From the NCBI GenBank assembly GCA_033721915.1, contig JAWWAC010000011.1:1-64000 (forward strand): DNA of 64,000 nt, given 5' to 3'. Below are positions 14,592 to 23,436 of the stretch, in pieces. The notes below the pieces were generated by a model. That model saw only the letters and a list, made by a program, of their open reading frames with translations, did not search any database and had not been told where the DNA came from. The number at the start of each line of letters is the position of its first letter. Positions within the stretch are counted from its first letter, which is position 1. Made by a program: the position numbers and the translations under genes. This DNA comes from REBR01 sp033721915. Lineage in GTDB: Bacteria > Pseudomonadota > Gammaproteobacteria > Pseudomonadales > Oleiphilaceae.

Positions 14592-15965
14592 TCAGAAAAA
14601 GGTCAGTCCCACCTGGAACAGGCGCTCCACTTCCCGGATGCGGCTCTTGTCCACCATAAACAGGATCACATGGTCATCGGGCTGCACCCGCACATGGTCA
14701 TGGGCCACCAGCACCTCGTTGTGGCGCACGATGGCGCCGATGGTGGTGCCCTGTGGCAGCGGCACTTCGTCCAGCCTCAGGCCCACCACCTTGGAGGAGC
14801 GGGCATCCCCGTGGGCAATGGCCTCGATGGCCTCGGCGGCGCCACGGCGCAGTGAGTGCACATTCACCACATCCCCACGGCGCACGTGGGTCAGCAGGCT
14901 GCCGATGGTGGTCTGCTGGGGTGAGATGGCCACGTCGATCTCGCCCCCCTGTATCAGGTCCACGTAATCCGGGTTGTTGATCAGTGTCATCACCTTGCGC
15001 ACGCCCAGTCGCTTGGCCAGCAGCGAGGCCATGATGTTGGCCTCGTCGTCGTCGGTGACGGCGCAGAAGACGTCCGTGTCCTCGATGTTCTCCTCCAGAA
15101 GCAGGTCCTTGTCCGCGGCGTTGCCCTGCAGGACGATGGACCGCTTGAGGTTCTCGGAGAGGTCGATGCAGCGGTCCTTGCCCCGTTCGATGATTTTCAC
15201 ATTGAAGCGCGACTCCAGTGTCTGTGCCAGGCGGAAGCCGATGTTGCCGCCTCCGGCGATGAAAATGCGCTTGTAGGGCCGCTCCAGTGGCTGCAGTTCG
15301 CTCATCACCGCCCGGATATGGTCCGAGGCGGCGATAAAGAACACCTCGTCCCCGTCCTCGATAATGGTGTCCCCCTGGGGAATGATGGGTCTGTCCTGGC
15401 GGAAAATGGCGGCCACCCGGGTGTCAATGCGGGGCATATGGGCCCTGAGGAAGGACAGCTCGTGGCCCACCAGGGGGCCGCCCACGGTGGCGCGGATGGC
15501 CACAAGGCGGGCCAGGCCCCGGGAGAAGTCCAGCACCTGCAGTGCGCCGGGGTACTCGATCAGACGGGTGATGTGCTCCGTCACCACCTGCTCGGGGCTG
15601 ATCAGCACATCCACCGGGAAACCCTCGGGGCCGAACAGCTCCTTGCGGTTGAGGTAGGCGCTGGCGCGCACACGGCTGATCTTGGTGGGGGTCTTGAAGC
15701 AGGAGTAGGCCACCTGGCAGGCCACCATATTCACCTCATCGCTGCTGGTGGTGGCGATGAGCATGTCCGCGTCCTGTGCGCCGGCCTGCTTGAGCACATG
15801 GGGGAAGGAGCCGTAGCCCTGTATGGTGCGGATATCCAGCCGGTCCTGCAGCTGCTGCAGGCGCTCGGCCTTGCTGTCGATGACGGTGATGTCGTTGGCT
15901 TCGCTGGCGAGGTTCTCCGCCAGTGTCCCGCCCACCTGACCGGCGCCGAGGATAATGATCTTCAT
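14592..15965 (-). CDS. trkA: Trk system K+ regulatory subunit TrkA
   Basis: A 457-aa cytoplasmic NAD(H)/ATP-binding gate for TrkH. Two RCK repeats are evident, each starting with a Rossmann loop: GAGQVGGTLAENL at residue 7 and GGGNIGFRLAQTLE near 236; each is followed by a TrkA_C domain. The ATG at 15965 is preceded by GGGGGACAGGCACAGC, so the ribosome binding region is itself a copy of the dispersed GGGACAGGCAC motif. Upstream on the same strand lie rsmB, fmt and def. Confidence 0.97.
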   Translation of the reverse strand: MKIIILGAGQVGGTLAENLASEANDITVIDSKAERLQQLQDRLDIRTIQGYGSFPHVLKQAGAQDADMLIATTSSDEVNMVACQVAYSCFKTPTKISRVRASAYLNRKELFGPEGFPVDVLISPEQVVTEHITRLIEYPGALQVLDFSRGLARLVAIRATVGGPLVGHELSFLRAHMPRIDTRVAAIFRQDRPIIPQGDTIIEDGDEVFFIAASDHIRAVMSELQPLERPYKRIFIAGGGNIGFRLAQTLESRFNVKIIERGKDRCIDLSENLKRSIVLQGNAADKDLLLEENIEDTDVFCAVTDDDEANIMASLLAKRLGVRKVMTLINNPDYVDLIQGGEIDVAISPQQTTIGSLLTHVRRGDVVNVHSLRRGAAEAIEAIAHGDARSSKVVGLRLDEVPLPQGTTIGAIVRHNEVLVAHDHVRVQPDDHVILFMVDKSRIREVERLFQVGLTFF

Positions 15966-15967
15966 GC

Positions 15968-15979
15968 TGTGCCTGTCCC
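15968..15979 (-). repeat. Single GGGACAGGCACA copy in the trkA leader
   Basis: GGGACAGGCACA read on the minus strand, ending 2 nt before the trkA ATG at 15965. It is the only purine-rich stretch in the 41-nt rsmB-trkA gap and may double as the Shine-Dalgarno sequence, with non-ideal spacing. Confidence 0.5.
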
Positions 15980-16006
15980 CCTTATCCTTGGAACCGAAAG
16001 CGCCAT

Positions 16007-17314
16007 TTACACGGTGGCGCCGGGATTCTTGCGCAGACTGGCGTAAAAGAAACCGTCATGGCCGCCCTGTTGGGGCAATAGTTGGCGACCGTAGCCGGTA
16101 TCGTCGCCCCAGTCCAGCTGGATCAGCTCCAGCTGGGCATCCAGCCGGGTGTGGGCAAAGCGCTGCACAATGCGGCTGTTCTCCTGGGGGAAGACTGAGC
16201 AGGTGGCGTACACCAGCCGCCCGCCCACCGCCAGGGTGCTCCAGCACTGCTCCAGCAGCGCCAGCTGCAGATCCGCCAGGGCCTTGATATCGCTCTCACG
16301 GCGCAGCAGTTTGATGTCCGGGTGGCGACGGATCACGCCGGTGCCACTGCACGGAGCGTCCAGAAGGATACGCTCAAAGGGCCGTCCATCCCACCATTGT
16401 TGCGTTTCACGGGCGTCCGCTGCCTTGAGTGTGGCCATCAGGCCGATGCGGTCGAGATTTTCCTGCACCCGCTCAAGGCGTGTTCCGTCCTGATCCAGGG
16501 CCACCAGTTCCGCCAACTCCGGCTGTGACTCCAGTATGGCACCGGTTTTGCCCCCCGGGGCGGCGCAGGCATCCAGCACCCGCTGACCGGGCTGGACATC
16601 CAGCAGTGTCGTGCACAGCTGAGCCGCTTCATCCTGGACACTGAAAGCCCCTTCCTGAAAGCCCGGCAGGGCCTCCACCGGCACCGGCTGGTCCAGCTGG
16701 ATGCCCAGTGGGGCCAGCTGGCAGGGGCTGGCCTCGATGCCCAGTGACGCCAGCTGCTGCAGTGCCCGCTCACGGCTCAGGTGCCGTCGGTTGACCCTCA
16801 GCGTCATGGGCGGGTGACTGTTGTTGTTCTGGGCGATGCCCTGCCACTGCTGAGGGTAGTTGCCCCTGAGCTTGTCCAGCATCCACTGGGGGTGACTGGT
16901 GGTGATGGCGTCCGTGGCCGGTGTGGGTTCCCCCTCACGGGCGGCGGAGCGCAGCACGGCATTGACCAGCCCGGTCATGCCTGGCGCGCCCAGTGTGCGG
17001 GCGGCGGCCACGGTTTCATGGATGGCGGCATGGGGGGCAATGCGGGTGTGGCGCAGCTGGTAGAGCCCCACAATCAGCAGGCAGTGGATCAGTGACTGGT
17101 TGCGCCCCAGTGGCTTGCGCAGGCGCTGGCTGAGCTCTCCGTCCAGGCGGTGGTACCAGCGGCAGCTGCCAAAGCACCAGTCCTGCAGCTGGCCACGGCC
17201 AGGGCCGTCGTAGCCGGCCAGCAGCGGCGGCATCAGCTGGTTGAGCGAGCGGCCCTGCTGGGTGACGGCGTACAGCACACGGGCGGCCTGGGCTCGGGGG
17301 TCGCGGGCACTCAT
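16007..17314 (-). CDS. rsmB: 16S rRNA (cytosine(967)-C(5))-methyltransferase RsmB
   Basis: A 435-aa RNA m5C methyltransferase. The N-terminal about 140 residues form the NusB-like RNA-binding domain (ARVLYAVTQQGRSLNQL). The SAM site is VLDACAAPGGKTGAI, and the two family cysteines are in LLDAPCSGTGVIRRHPDIK and YATCSVFPQENSRIV. Its ATG overlaps the fmt stop as ATGA, a coupling seen in many gammaproteobacteria (def-fmt-rsmB). Confidence 0.97.
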   Translation of the reverse strand: MSARDPRAQAARVLYAVTQQGRSLNQLMPPLLAGYDGPGRGQLQDWCFGSCRWYHRLDGELSQRLRKPLGRNQSLIHCLLIVGLYQLRHTRIAPHAAIHETVAAARTLGAPGMTGLVNAVLRSAAREGEPTPATDAITTSHPQWMLDKLRGNYPQQWQGIAQNNNSHPPMTLRVNRRHLSRERALQQLASLGIEASPCQLAPLGIQLDQPVPVEALPGFQEGAFSVQDEAAQLCTTLLDVQPGQRVLDACAAPGGKTGAILESQPELAELVALDQDGTRLERVQENLDRIGLMATLKAADARETQQWWDGRPFERILLDAPCSGTGVIRRHPDIKLLRRESDIKALADLQLALLEQCWSTLAVGGRLVYATCSVFPQENSRIVQRFAHTRLDAQLELIQLDWGDDTGYGRQLLPQQGGHDGFFYASLRKNPGATV

Positions 17315-18255
17315 AGTGGGCTCAGCCGGCGGCCGGGCTCAAGCAGTGCCCGGCCGCCGTTGATCAGATCCTGTGGCGTCTGTGGCTGTTTGCCGGGCAG
17401 CTGCAGCCGGGTGATGCGCAATATGCCTTCGCCGCAGCGGATATCAATGCCGTCGCGGTGGCGGTCCAGTACCAGGCCCGGCTGGGGGTGGCCTGAGGGG
17501 CCTGGCAGGGGCTGCGCCTCCAGTATCCGGATACGGCTGTCCCCCTGGTCACAAAAGCACATGGGCCAGGGGTTGAAGGCCCGCACCTGGCGGGCCAGTG
17601 TCGCGGCATCCCGCTGCCAGTCCAGTGCGCCGTCCTGTTTGCTCAGCTTGTGGGCGTAGCAGGCCTGGCTGTCGTCCTGGGGCTCGCCGGAGAGGGGGCC
17701 GGCGGCGAGCCGGCCCAGGGTTTCGTGGATGGCCTCGGCCCCCAGTGCGGCCAGGCGGTCATGGAGTGAGCCGCCGGTGTCGCTCTCGTGGATGGGGGTG
17801 GCCACCTTGTACAGCATGGCCCCGGTGTCCAGCCCCTGGTCCATCTGCATGATGGTGATGCCGGTCTCACGGTCGCCGGCGGCAATGGCCCTCTGTATGG
17901 GGGCGGCGCCGCGCCAGCGTGGCAGCAGTGAGGCGTGGATATTCAGGCAGCCGTGGGTGGGGATGGACAGCACGGACTGTGGCAGCAGCAGTCCGTAGGC
18001 GGCCACCACCATCACATCGGGCCGGTAGTCCGCCAGTGCTGCCTGTGCCTGGGGGTCTTTCAATGACAGTGGCTGCTCCAGTGACAGCCCGGCTTCAAGG
18101 GCCAGACGTGAGACGGGGCCCGGGCGGGCACTGCGGCCCCGTCCGGCGGGGCGGTCCGGCTGGCTGTACACGGCCACAATCTCATGGCCTGTTTCGAGTA
18201 GCCTCTGCAGCGCGCTGGCGGCAAAGTCCGGTGTGCCGGCAAAGACCATGCGCAT
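17311..18255 (-). CDS. fmt: Methionyl-tRNA formyltransferase
   Basis: A 314-aa enzyme that formylates initiator Met-tRNA. The N-terminus MRMVFAGTPDFAASAL is diagnostic, and the catalytic block includes NIHASLLPRWRGAAPIQRA and DQGLDTG (the Asn-His-Asp set). The ATG at 18255 overlaps the def stop by one base (TGATG); an alternative ATG is 6 nt further in. The reading frame upstream of 18255 lies inside def and is rejected. It overlaps rsmB downstream. Confidence 0.97.
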   Translation of the reverse strand: MRMVFAGTPDFAASALQRLLETGHEIVAVYSQPDRPAGRGRSARPGPVSRLALEAGLSLEQPLSLKDPQAQAALADYRPDVMVVAAYGLLLPQSVLSIPTHGCLNIHASLLPRWRGAAPIQRAIAAGDRETGITIMQMDQGLDTGAMLYKVATPIHESDTGGSLHDRLAALGAEAIHETLGRLAAGPLSGEPQDDSQACYAHKLSKQDGALDWQRDAATLARQVRAFNPWPMCFCDQGDSRIRILEAQPLPGPSGHPQPGLVLDRHRDGIDIRCGEGILRITRLQLPGKQPQTPQDLINGGRALLEPGRRLSPL

Positions 18256-18758
18256 CAGGACGCCTGCCGCTGCTGCTTCTCCAGTTTCTTGCGAATGCGC
18301 CCCCGCTTGAGGCTGCTCAGGTAATCCACAAACAGCTTGCCATCGAGGTGGTCGATCTCGTGCTGCAGGCAAATGGCCATCAGCCCGGTCAGTTCCTCTT
18401 CAAAGGCCTCGCCCTTCTCATCCAGGGCTTTCACACGCACATGGGGTATGCGGGTGATTTTCTCGTAAAAGCCGGGGATGGACAGGCAGCCCTCCTGCAT
18501 CTCTTCCGGCTCGCCGTCCAGCACTTCATACTCCGGGTTGATAAACACCCGGGGAGCGTTCTGCTCTTCGGAGAGGTCGATCACCAGCACACGCTGGTGG
18601 ACATTGATCTGTGTGGCCGCCAGACCGATACCGGGCGCGTCATACATGGTTTCCAGCATGTCCTGCACCAGGGTGCGGATGCTGTCGTCCACCGTTTCCA
18701 CCGGTTTGGCGACGGTGCGCAGACGCTGATCGGGGTACACCAGAATGTCGCGTATCAT
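18255..18758 (-). CDS. def: Peptide deformylase
   Basis: A 167-aa metallo-deformylase acting on nascent chains. All three motifs are intact: GIGLAATQ, EGCLSIPG and QHEIDH (HEXXH metal site). It is the first gene of the def-fmt-rsmB-trkA-trkH run, and its promoter should lie in the 216-nt gap shared with the divergent lysM gene. Confidence 0.98.
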   Translation of the reverse strand: MIRDILVYPDQRLRTVAKPVETVDDSIRTLVQDMLETMYDAPGIGLAATQINVHQRVLVIDLSEEQNAPRVFINPEYEVLDGEPEEMQEGCLSIPGFYEKITRIPHVRVKALDEKGEAFEEELTGLMAICLQHEIDHLDGKLFVDYLSSLKRGRIRKKLEKQQRQAS

Positions 18759-18920
18759 AATTTCCCGCTTGTGCCTGTGAGTCGGTAATCTCTGTGCGCT
18801 GCTGCCCTGAGGTCTGTGGCACAGATCCGATAGTGGAAATATTCGCCTTGCTGGACTAATTTACGGCAAGAACCAAATGTTATTATCCCAATTCGCCGAG
18901 CCGAGTACAAACGGGCCAGG

Positions 18921-18940
18921 CCACCGGGTGTGCCCGGTGG
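18921..18940 (+). other. Hairpin in the leader of the LysM gene
   Basis: Perfect 8-bp stem CCACCGGG / CCCGGTGG with loop TGTG, 35 nt upstream of the LysM gene's ATG. It has no T-run, so it is not a terminator. It could stabilise or regulate the leader, or be part of an operator between the divergent def and lysM genes. Confidence 0.5.
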
Positions 18941-18974
18941 TCAAGAACCATGAAAGTCATCAAGGATCCAGATC

Positions 18975-19994
18975 ATGAGGAAACTGCTGTTCGCTCTCAT
19001 CGCCCTAGCCTGCCTGTCCGGGCAGGCCGCACTGGCGGGACCGGAACTTCGCGAGGATCATCCGGACCGCTATACGGTGGTGAAGGGGGATACTCTGTGG
19101 GATATTTCCGCCCGTTTTCTGAAAGAACCTTGGTTCTGGCCGGAAATCTGGCATGTGAACCCCCAGATCGAGAACCCCCACCTGATTTACCCGGGGGATG
19201 TGCTGGAGCTGGTCTACATTGACGGCGAGCCTCGCCTGACCAAGGTGGATTCCGACCGGATTATCCGGCTTTCACCACAGGTGCGCTCCACCCCCATTGA
19301 GACGCCCATCCCCACCATTCCGCTGGATGCCATCGAGAGTTTCCTGACGGGGAGCCGCATCGTGGACCAGCAGGAGCTGGATAATGCCCCCTATGTACTG
19401 GAAGGCTCCGACCGTCGCATTGTCAGTGGTGCCGGTGACAGGATCTACGCACGGGGTGAGGCGGAAAACGGTGAGAGCCTGAGTGTCTTCCGCCGCAATG
19501 TGGCCCACGTGGACCCGGAGACCAACGAATTCCTGGGTCTGGAAGCCCGCGCCATCGGCAACGGCCGTGTCGTCTCGGTGGACGGTGAGGTGCTGACCTT
19601 CCTGCTCACACGCTCCAGTGAGGAGGTGCGCACCAAGGACCGTCTGCTGCCTACGGAGGATCGTGAGATCACCACCAGCTTCCAGCCCAGCGCACCGGAC
19701 CAGGAAATCCGTGGCCTGATGATTGCCGTGGAAGACGGTGTGTCCAACATCGGCCAGTACGATGTGGTGACCATCAACCGCGGCGAGCGTGAGGGCCTGA
19801 AGCCGGGCAATGTGCTGGCCGTGTACCGCGAGGCGGGCACGGTACGGGACCCGGTCACCAACGAGGTGGTGCGTCTGCCCCGTGAACGGGCCGGACTGCT
19901 GATGGTGTTCCGCACCTACGAGAAACTCAGCTACGGCCTGGTGCTGCAGGCCACCCGCCCGCTGACCCTGAATGACTCGGTGCGCAATCCCTGA
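18975..19994 (+). CDS. LysM peptidoglycan-binding domain protein
   Basis: A 339-aa exported protein: signal peptide MRKLLFALIALACLSGQAALA, then one LysM domain (YTVVKGDTLWDISARFL, PEIWHVNPQIENPHLIYPGD) at residues about 35-85, then about 250 residues conserved in this family without known fold. It sits directly upstream of dprA, as in Pseudomonas. A role in envelope or DNA-uptake passage is only inferred. A strong terminator follows at 20047-20083, so dprA is probably transcribed separately. Confidence 0.9.
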   Translation: MRKLLFALIALACLSGQAALAGPELREDHPDRYTVVKGDTLWDISARFLKEPWFWPEIWHVNPQIENPHLIYPGDVLELVYIDGEPRLTKVDSDRIIRLSPQVRSTPIETPIPTIPLDAIESFLTGSRIVDQQELDNAPYVLEGSDRRIVSGAGDRIYARGEAENGESLSVFRRNVAHVDPETNEFLGLEARAIGNGRVVSVDGEVLTFLLTRSSEEVRTKDRLLPTEDREITTSFQPSAPDQEIRGLMIAVEDGVSNIGQYDVVTINRGEREGLKPGNVLAVYREAGTVRDPVTNEVVRLPRERAGLLMVFRTYEKLSYGLVLQATRPLTLNDSVRNP

Positions 19995-20046
19995 GCACCC
20001 GGTCACTGCCCGGCCCCGGCCGGGACGCTATCCTCTGGTTTCACGG

Positions 20047-20083
20047 AAAATCCTGCCATGACCCGTCATGGCAGGATTTTTTT
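20047..20083 (+). terminator. Rho-independent terminator after the LysM gene
   Basis: Long stem ATCCTGCCATGA / TCATGGCAGGAT with loop CCCG, flanked by A-tract and a run of seven T, 53 nt after the stop codon. The flanking A and T runs make it potentially bidirectional. Confidence 0.92.
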
Positions 20084-20230
20084 GGGTTAAACGCTTCCTG
20101 ATCCGATCCCGGGGCCGGCCCCAAGGCAGGGCCCGCTCTATGGAGGGGCGGTCCGTGGACGGGGGTTCATGGCCGATCGGTTCATGGAGCGTCGTTGCAT
20201 GGATGGAAGCGCACAGACAGGGATGACTTC

Positions 20231-21505
20231 ATGCACAGGGATGACACCGCCCGCCGGAACCGGCCAGGCCCGGACGCCACCACCACGACGCCACCGCACA
20301 GGGACCCGCTGCCCTGGCTGATGCTCTCACTGCTACCGGCCATGACCCCCAGACTCTGGGCACCGCTGCTGGACCACTGGGACTGCCCCACGGCATTGCT
20401 GCGCCAGACGGTCTCCACACTGCGGGCGCTGGCACTGCCCGCCGACACCGTCAGTGCCATCCTGGCCTGGCAGGCCGGACGTCTGCCGGCGACACTGCGA
20501 GAGTGGCTGGATCACGCCCATGGGTGTGTGCAGCAGCAGGATGTGTCACTGGTGACCTGGCAGGACGCGGATTACCCGTCATTGCTGCGCCATATCCACG
20601 ACCCGCCACCGGTGCTCTATCTGCGCGGTCAGCGACAGGCACTGGCCGGCCCCCAGCTGGCCATCGTCGGCAGCCGCCGGGCCAGCCACGATGGGCTGGA
20701 CAACGCCCGCCGCTTTGCCAGGGCTCTGAGCCAGTCCGGCTACGGCATTGTCAGCGGCCTGGCACTGGGGGCGGACGGAGCGGCCCACAAGGGGGCCCTG
20801 GAGGGCCCGGGCAGGACGCTGGCGGTTCTGGCCGCCGGTGTGGAGCCGGTCTATCCACCCAGCCACCGGAGACTGGCCGTTGAGATCGCCCGCAGCGGCG
20901 CACTGATCTCGGAAATGCCACCGGGCACCCCCAACGAGGCCCATCGCTTTCCAAGGCGGAACCGGCTGATCAGCGGGCTCTGCCAGGGGGTACTGGTGGT
21001 GGAGGCCAGCACCCGCAGTGGCAGCCTGATCACCGCCCGACTGGCCATGGAGCAGGGCCGTGAGGTGTTTGCCCTGCCCGGCTCCATCCACAACCCACAG
21101 GCCCGTGGCTGTCACCAGCTGCTGCGGGAGGGCGCCCGCCTGGTGGAGTCGGTGCCGCAGATCCTGGAGGAGCTCGGCGCCTGGCAACAGCCCGGCGCCG
21201 GGGACCAGATGCCCGCCAGCAGGGTCACTCAGTCGGATAATGACGGGCAGGAAGACGAGGCAGCTCAGTCGGGGCCTGTGGATGAGCGCAATGCTGAGGA
21301 TCCGGCACTGCCCGGTGCGGCAGCTCCGCTGAGCCCCGATGAAGCCCACCTGCTGGGGGTGATGGGCTACGACCCACAGTCCACGGACCGGCTCTGTGAA
21401 CGCTCCGGAATGAGTCCCGAGCAGCTGATGCAGTGCCTGATGGGCCTTGAGATGGCAGCGCTGATCCGGGCCACCCCCGGAGGCTACTGCCGACGCTTCG
21501 ATTAG
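20231..21505 (+). CDS. dprA: DNA-processing protein DprA
   Basis: A 424-aa DprA/Smf protein that loads RecA onto incoming single-stranded DNA during transformation. The Rossmann-like core is clear: AIVGSRRASHDGLDNARRFA, GIVSGLALGADGAAHKGAL and FPRRNRLISGL, SGSLITARLAMEQGREVFALPG. A polar, acidic linker (residues about 330-365) leads to a C-terminal winged-helix DML1-like domain (GYDPQSTDRLCERSGM). The ATG at 20231 with AGGGATG upstream is used; a TTG at 20195 is possible. No other competence gene is in the window. Confidence 0.95.
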   Translation: MHRDDTARRNRPGPDATTTTPPHRDPLPWLMLSLLPAMTPRLWAPLLDHWDCPTALLRQTVSTLRALALPADTVSAILAWQAGRLPATLREWLDHAHGCVQQQDVSLVTWQDADYPSLLRHIHDPPPVLYLRGQRQALAGPQLAIVGSRRASHDGLDNARRFARALSQSGYGIVSGLALGADGAAHKGALEGPGRTLAVLAAGVEPVYPPSHRRLAVEIARSGALISEMPPGTPNEAHRFPRRNRLISGLCQGVLVVEASTRSGSLITARLAMEQGREVFALPGSIHNPQARGCHQLLREGARLVESVPQILEELGAWQQPGAGDQMPASRVTQSDNDGQEDEAAQSGPVDERNAEDPALPGAAAPLSPDEAHLLGVMGYDPQSTDRLCERSGMSPEQLMQCLMGLEMAALIRATPGGYCRRFD

Positions 21506-21676
21506 ACGGGTCGCCATGAGCGGCCAGCCAGGCCCATGAACCCTGTTCACCATGACTCGCCGCCATGGCGACGCCTTGTTACACTCTCGCCAGTCAGAGA
21601 ACGTTTGGCCGAAGAGAGCCTTCAGCCGGGGAGAGTTCTCAGCCCGTAGAGTTTTCAGGTATCCAGGAACCCCGAC

Positions 21677-22258
21677 ATGAATCCAGCATTTCACCCCCAC
21701 TGGTGGCACTTCCAGCAGGCGGCCCGTTGCATCGAACAGGGCGGTGTGATCGCCTACCCCACCGAGGCGGTCTGGGGCCTGGGCTGCGACCCCTGGAACC
21801 CCGAGGCCGTGGAGCGGCTGCTGGATCTCAAGGACAGACCCATGGGCAAGGGACTGATACTGGTGGCGGCGGACGAGGATCAGCTGGCATTTCTGCTGGA
21901 CGACCAGAGCCGCGAGCTGCGTGAAACCGCCAGCCGCTACTGGGCCCGTCCCGAAGCCGTCAGCCTGCTGATGCCGGACCCCCGGGGGAGAATCCCCCAC
22001 TGGATCCGCGGCGACCACGACAAGGTACTGGTGCGCGTCTCCCACCACCCCCTGGTACAGGGCCTGTGCCGCGCCTATGGCGGCCCCGTGGTCTCCAGTT
22101 CCTGCAACCCCGGCGGACGCCCCCCGGCCAGGCGCAGCTGGCAGGTGCAGCGTTATTTCCGGAGCGAACTGGACGGCCTGATGCCCGGCGCCACCGGCGC
22201 CGCCCGCCGCCCCAGCGTCATACTCGACCCACAAACCGGCCGCCAGCTGCGCAGCTAA
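21677..22258 (+). CDS. tsaC: Threonylcarbamoyl-AMP synthase TsaC
   Basis: A 193-aa YrdC/Sua5-type enzyme making threonylcarbamoyl-AMP for the universal t6A37 tRNA modification. Family blocks are GGVIAYPTEAVWGLGCDPWN near residue 23, KDRPMGKGLILV and the C-terminal SSSCNPGGRPPARR. Short form (no Sua5 tail), as in E. coli TsaC. The following gap to hemF is filled by seven GGACAGGCAC motif copies. Confidence 0.96.
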   Translation: MNPAFHPHWWHFQQAARCIEQGGVIAYPTEAVWGLGCDPWNPEAVERLLDLKDRPMGKGLILVAADEDQLAFLLDDQSRELRETASRYWARPEAVSLLMPDPRGRIPHWIRGDHDKVLVRVSHHPLVQGLCRAYGGPVVSSSCNPGGRPPARRSWQVQRYFRSELDGLMPGATGAARRPSVILDPQTGRQLRS

Positions 22259-22266
22259 AAACGGAA

Positions 22267-22465
22267 GGACAGGCACTCGGAACTGAGAAGAGCTGAGGGA
22301 CAGGCACTCATCCAAGGGACAGGCACTGAGACCGACCGGGACAGGCATGCACGAACAGCAGTGATACCAGGGAAATGACCAAGGGACAGGCACAGTCAGA
22401 CAGGGCAGACATCAGACAGGACAGGCACGATTCGCGACAGACTTACTATGCACAGGACAGGCACT
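22267..22465 (+). repeat. Cluster A of the GGGACAGGCAC(T) motif, seven copies
   Basis: Copies at 22267, 22297, 22316, 22338, 22383, 22419 and 22455, all in the same orientation, each with the core GGACAGGCA followed by C or T. Spacing is irregular (19-45 nt) and the DNA between copies is unrelated, AG-rich and non-coding. The cluster fills nearly the whole tsaC-hemF gap. It is not palindromic and has no CRISPR-like regularity. Confidence 0.9.
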
Positions 22466-22506
22466 CAGAGAGGCGCCCAGGGTGCCCAGCAGAGGCAGAC
22501 AAGACC

Positions 22507-23436
22507 ATGACAGCCATTGATGTGGATGCGGTAAAAGATTACCTGCTCAGTCTCCAGGACAGTATCTGCCAGCGCCTTGAGGCGCTGGACGGCAAGTCCC
22601 GTTTTACCGAAGAGAGCTGGCAGCGTGAAGAAGGCGGCGGTGGCCGAAGCCGTGTGATCACCGAAGGCGTGTTGTTTGAAAAAGGGGGCGTGAATTTCTC
22701 CCATGTCATGGGTCAGCAGCTGCCCCCCTCCGCCTCCGCCAGCCGCCCGGAGCTGGCCGGCGCCTCCTGGCAGGCCATGGGGGTCTCACTGGTGATGCAC
22801 CCGGCCAACCCCTATGTGCCCACCTCCCACGCCAATGTGCGCTTTTTTGGGGCCACGCCGCCACTGGGGGAGCGGGTGTGGTGGTTCGGCGGTGGCTACG
22901 ATCTGACCCCCTTCTACGGCTTTGCCGAGGACTGCCGCCACTGGCACCTGGCGGCCGAGGCCGCCTGCCGCCCCTTTGGCGAGGATCTCTACCCCCGCTT
23001 CAAGGCCTGGTGCGATGAATACTTTTTCATCAAGCACCGTGAGGAATGCCGTGGCATCGGTGGGCTGTTCTTCGATGATTACAACGACGGGGACTTCGCC
23101 ACCAGCTTTGCACTGATGCAATCCGTGGGAGACAGCTACCTGGACGCCTATGTGCCCATTGTGGAGCGCCGCCGCCAGCATGCCTACGGGGAGCGCGAGC
23201 GTCAGTTCCAGCTCTATCGCCGTGGCCGCTATGTGGAGTTCAACCTGGTGTATGACCGGGGCACGCTCTTTGGCCTGCAATCCGGCGGACGCACCGAGTC
23301 CATACTCATGTCACTGCCGCCACTGGTGCGCTGGGATTACGGCTGGACGCCACCGGAAGGCTCCGAGGAGGCCCGTCTGACGGCCTATTTTCTCAAACCC
23401 CGCGACTGGCTGGGAGAAGACCATGACCGAGACTGA
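22507..23436 (+). CDS. hemF: Oxygen-dependent coproporphyrinogen III oxidase
   Basis: A 309-aa aerobic heme-pathway enzyme converting coproporphyrinogen III to protoporphyrinogen IX. Conserved stretches include GKSRFTEESWQREEGGGGRS, GVNFSHVMG, WWFGGGYDLTPFYGF and EFNLVYDRGTLFGLQSGGR. The ATG at 22507 (MTAIDVDAVKDYLL) is chosen; the longer reading frame from 22375 consists of translated repeat motif DNA. The 3' end overlaps aroE by 14 nt. Confidence 0.97.
   Translation: MTAIDVDAVKDYLLSLQDSICQRLEALDGKSRFTEESWQREEGGGGRSRVITEGVLFEKGGVNFSHVMGQQLPPSASASRPELAGASWQAMGVSLVMHPANPYVPTSHANVRFFGATPPLGERVWWFGGGYDLTPFYGFAEDCRHWHLAAEAACRPFGEDLYPRFKAWCDEYFFIKHREECRGIGGLFFDDYNDGDFATSFALMQSVGDSYLDAYVPIVERRRQHAYGERERQFQLYRRGRYVEFNLVYDRGTLFGLQSGGRTESILMSLPPLVRWDYGWTPPEGSEEARLTAYFLKPRDWLGEDHDRD

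Noticed and set aside
14592..15965. trkA/trkH region as a possible two-gene fusion
   Set aside because: Separate stop and start codons with a 46-nt gap; ordinary operon.
20579..22393. A 604-codon minus-strand open frame across dprA and tsaC
   Set aside because: It is the antisense of two confident genes and of the repeat cluster; no family resemblance.
22267..22465. Repeat cluster considered as a CRISPR array
   Set aside because: Repeat is only about 11 bp, spacing is irregular, spacers are not of equal size and no cas genes are present.
22375..22506. Longer N-terminus for hemF
   Set aside because: The extra residues are encoded by motif copies; HemF proteins start near the ATG at 22507.
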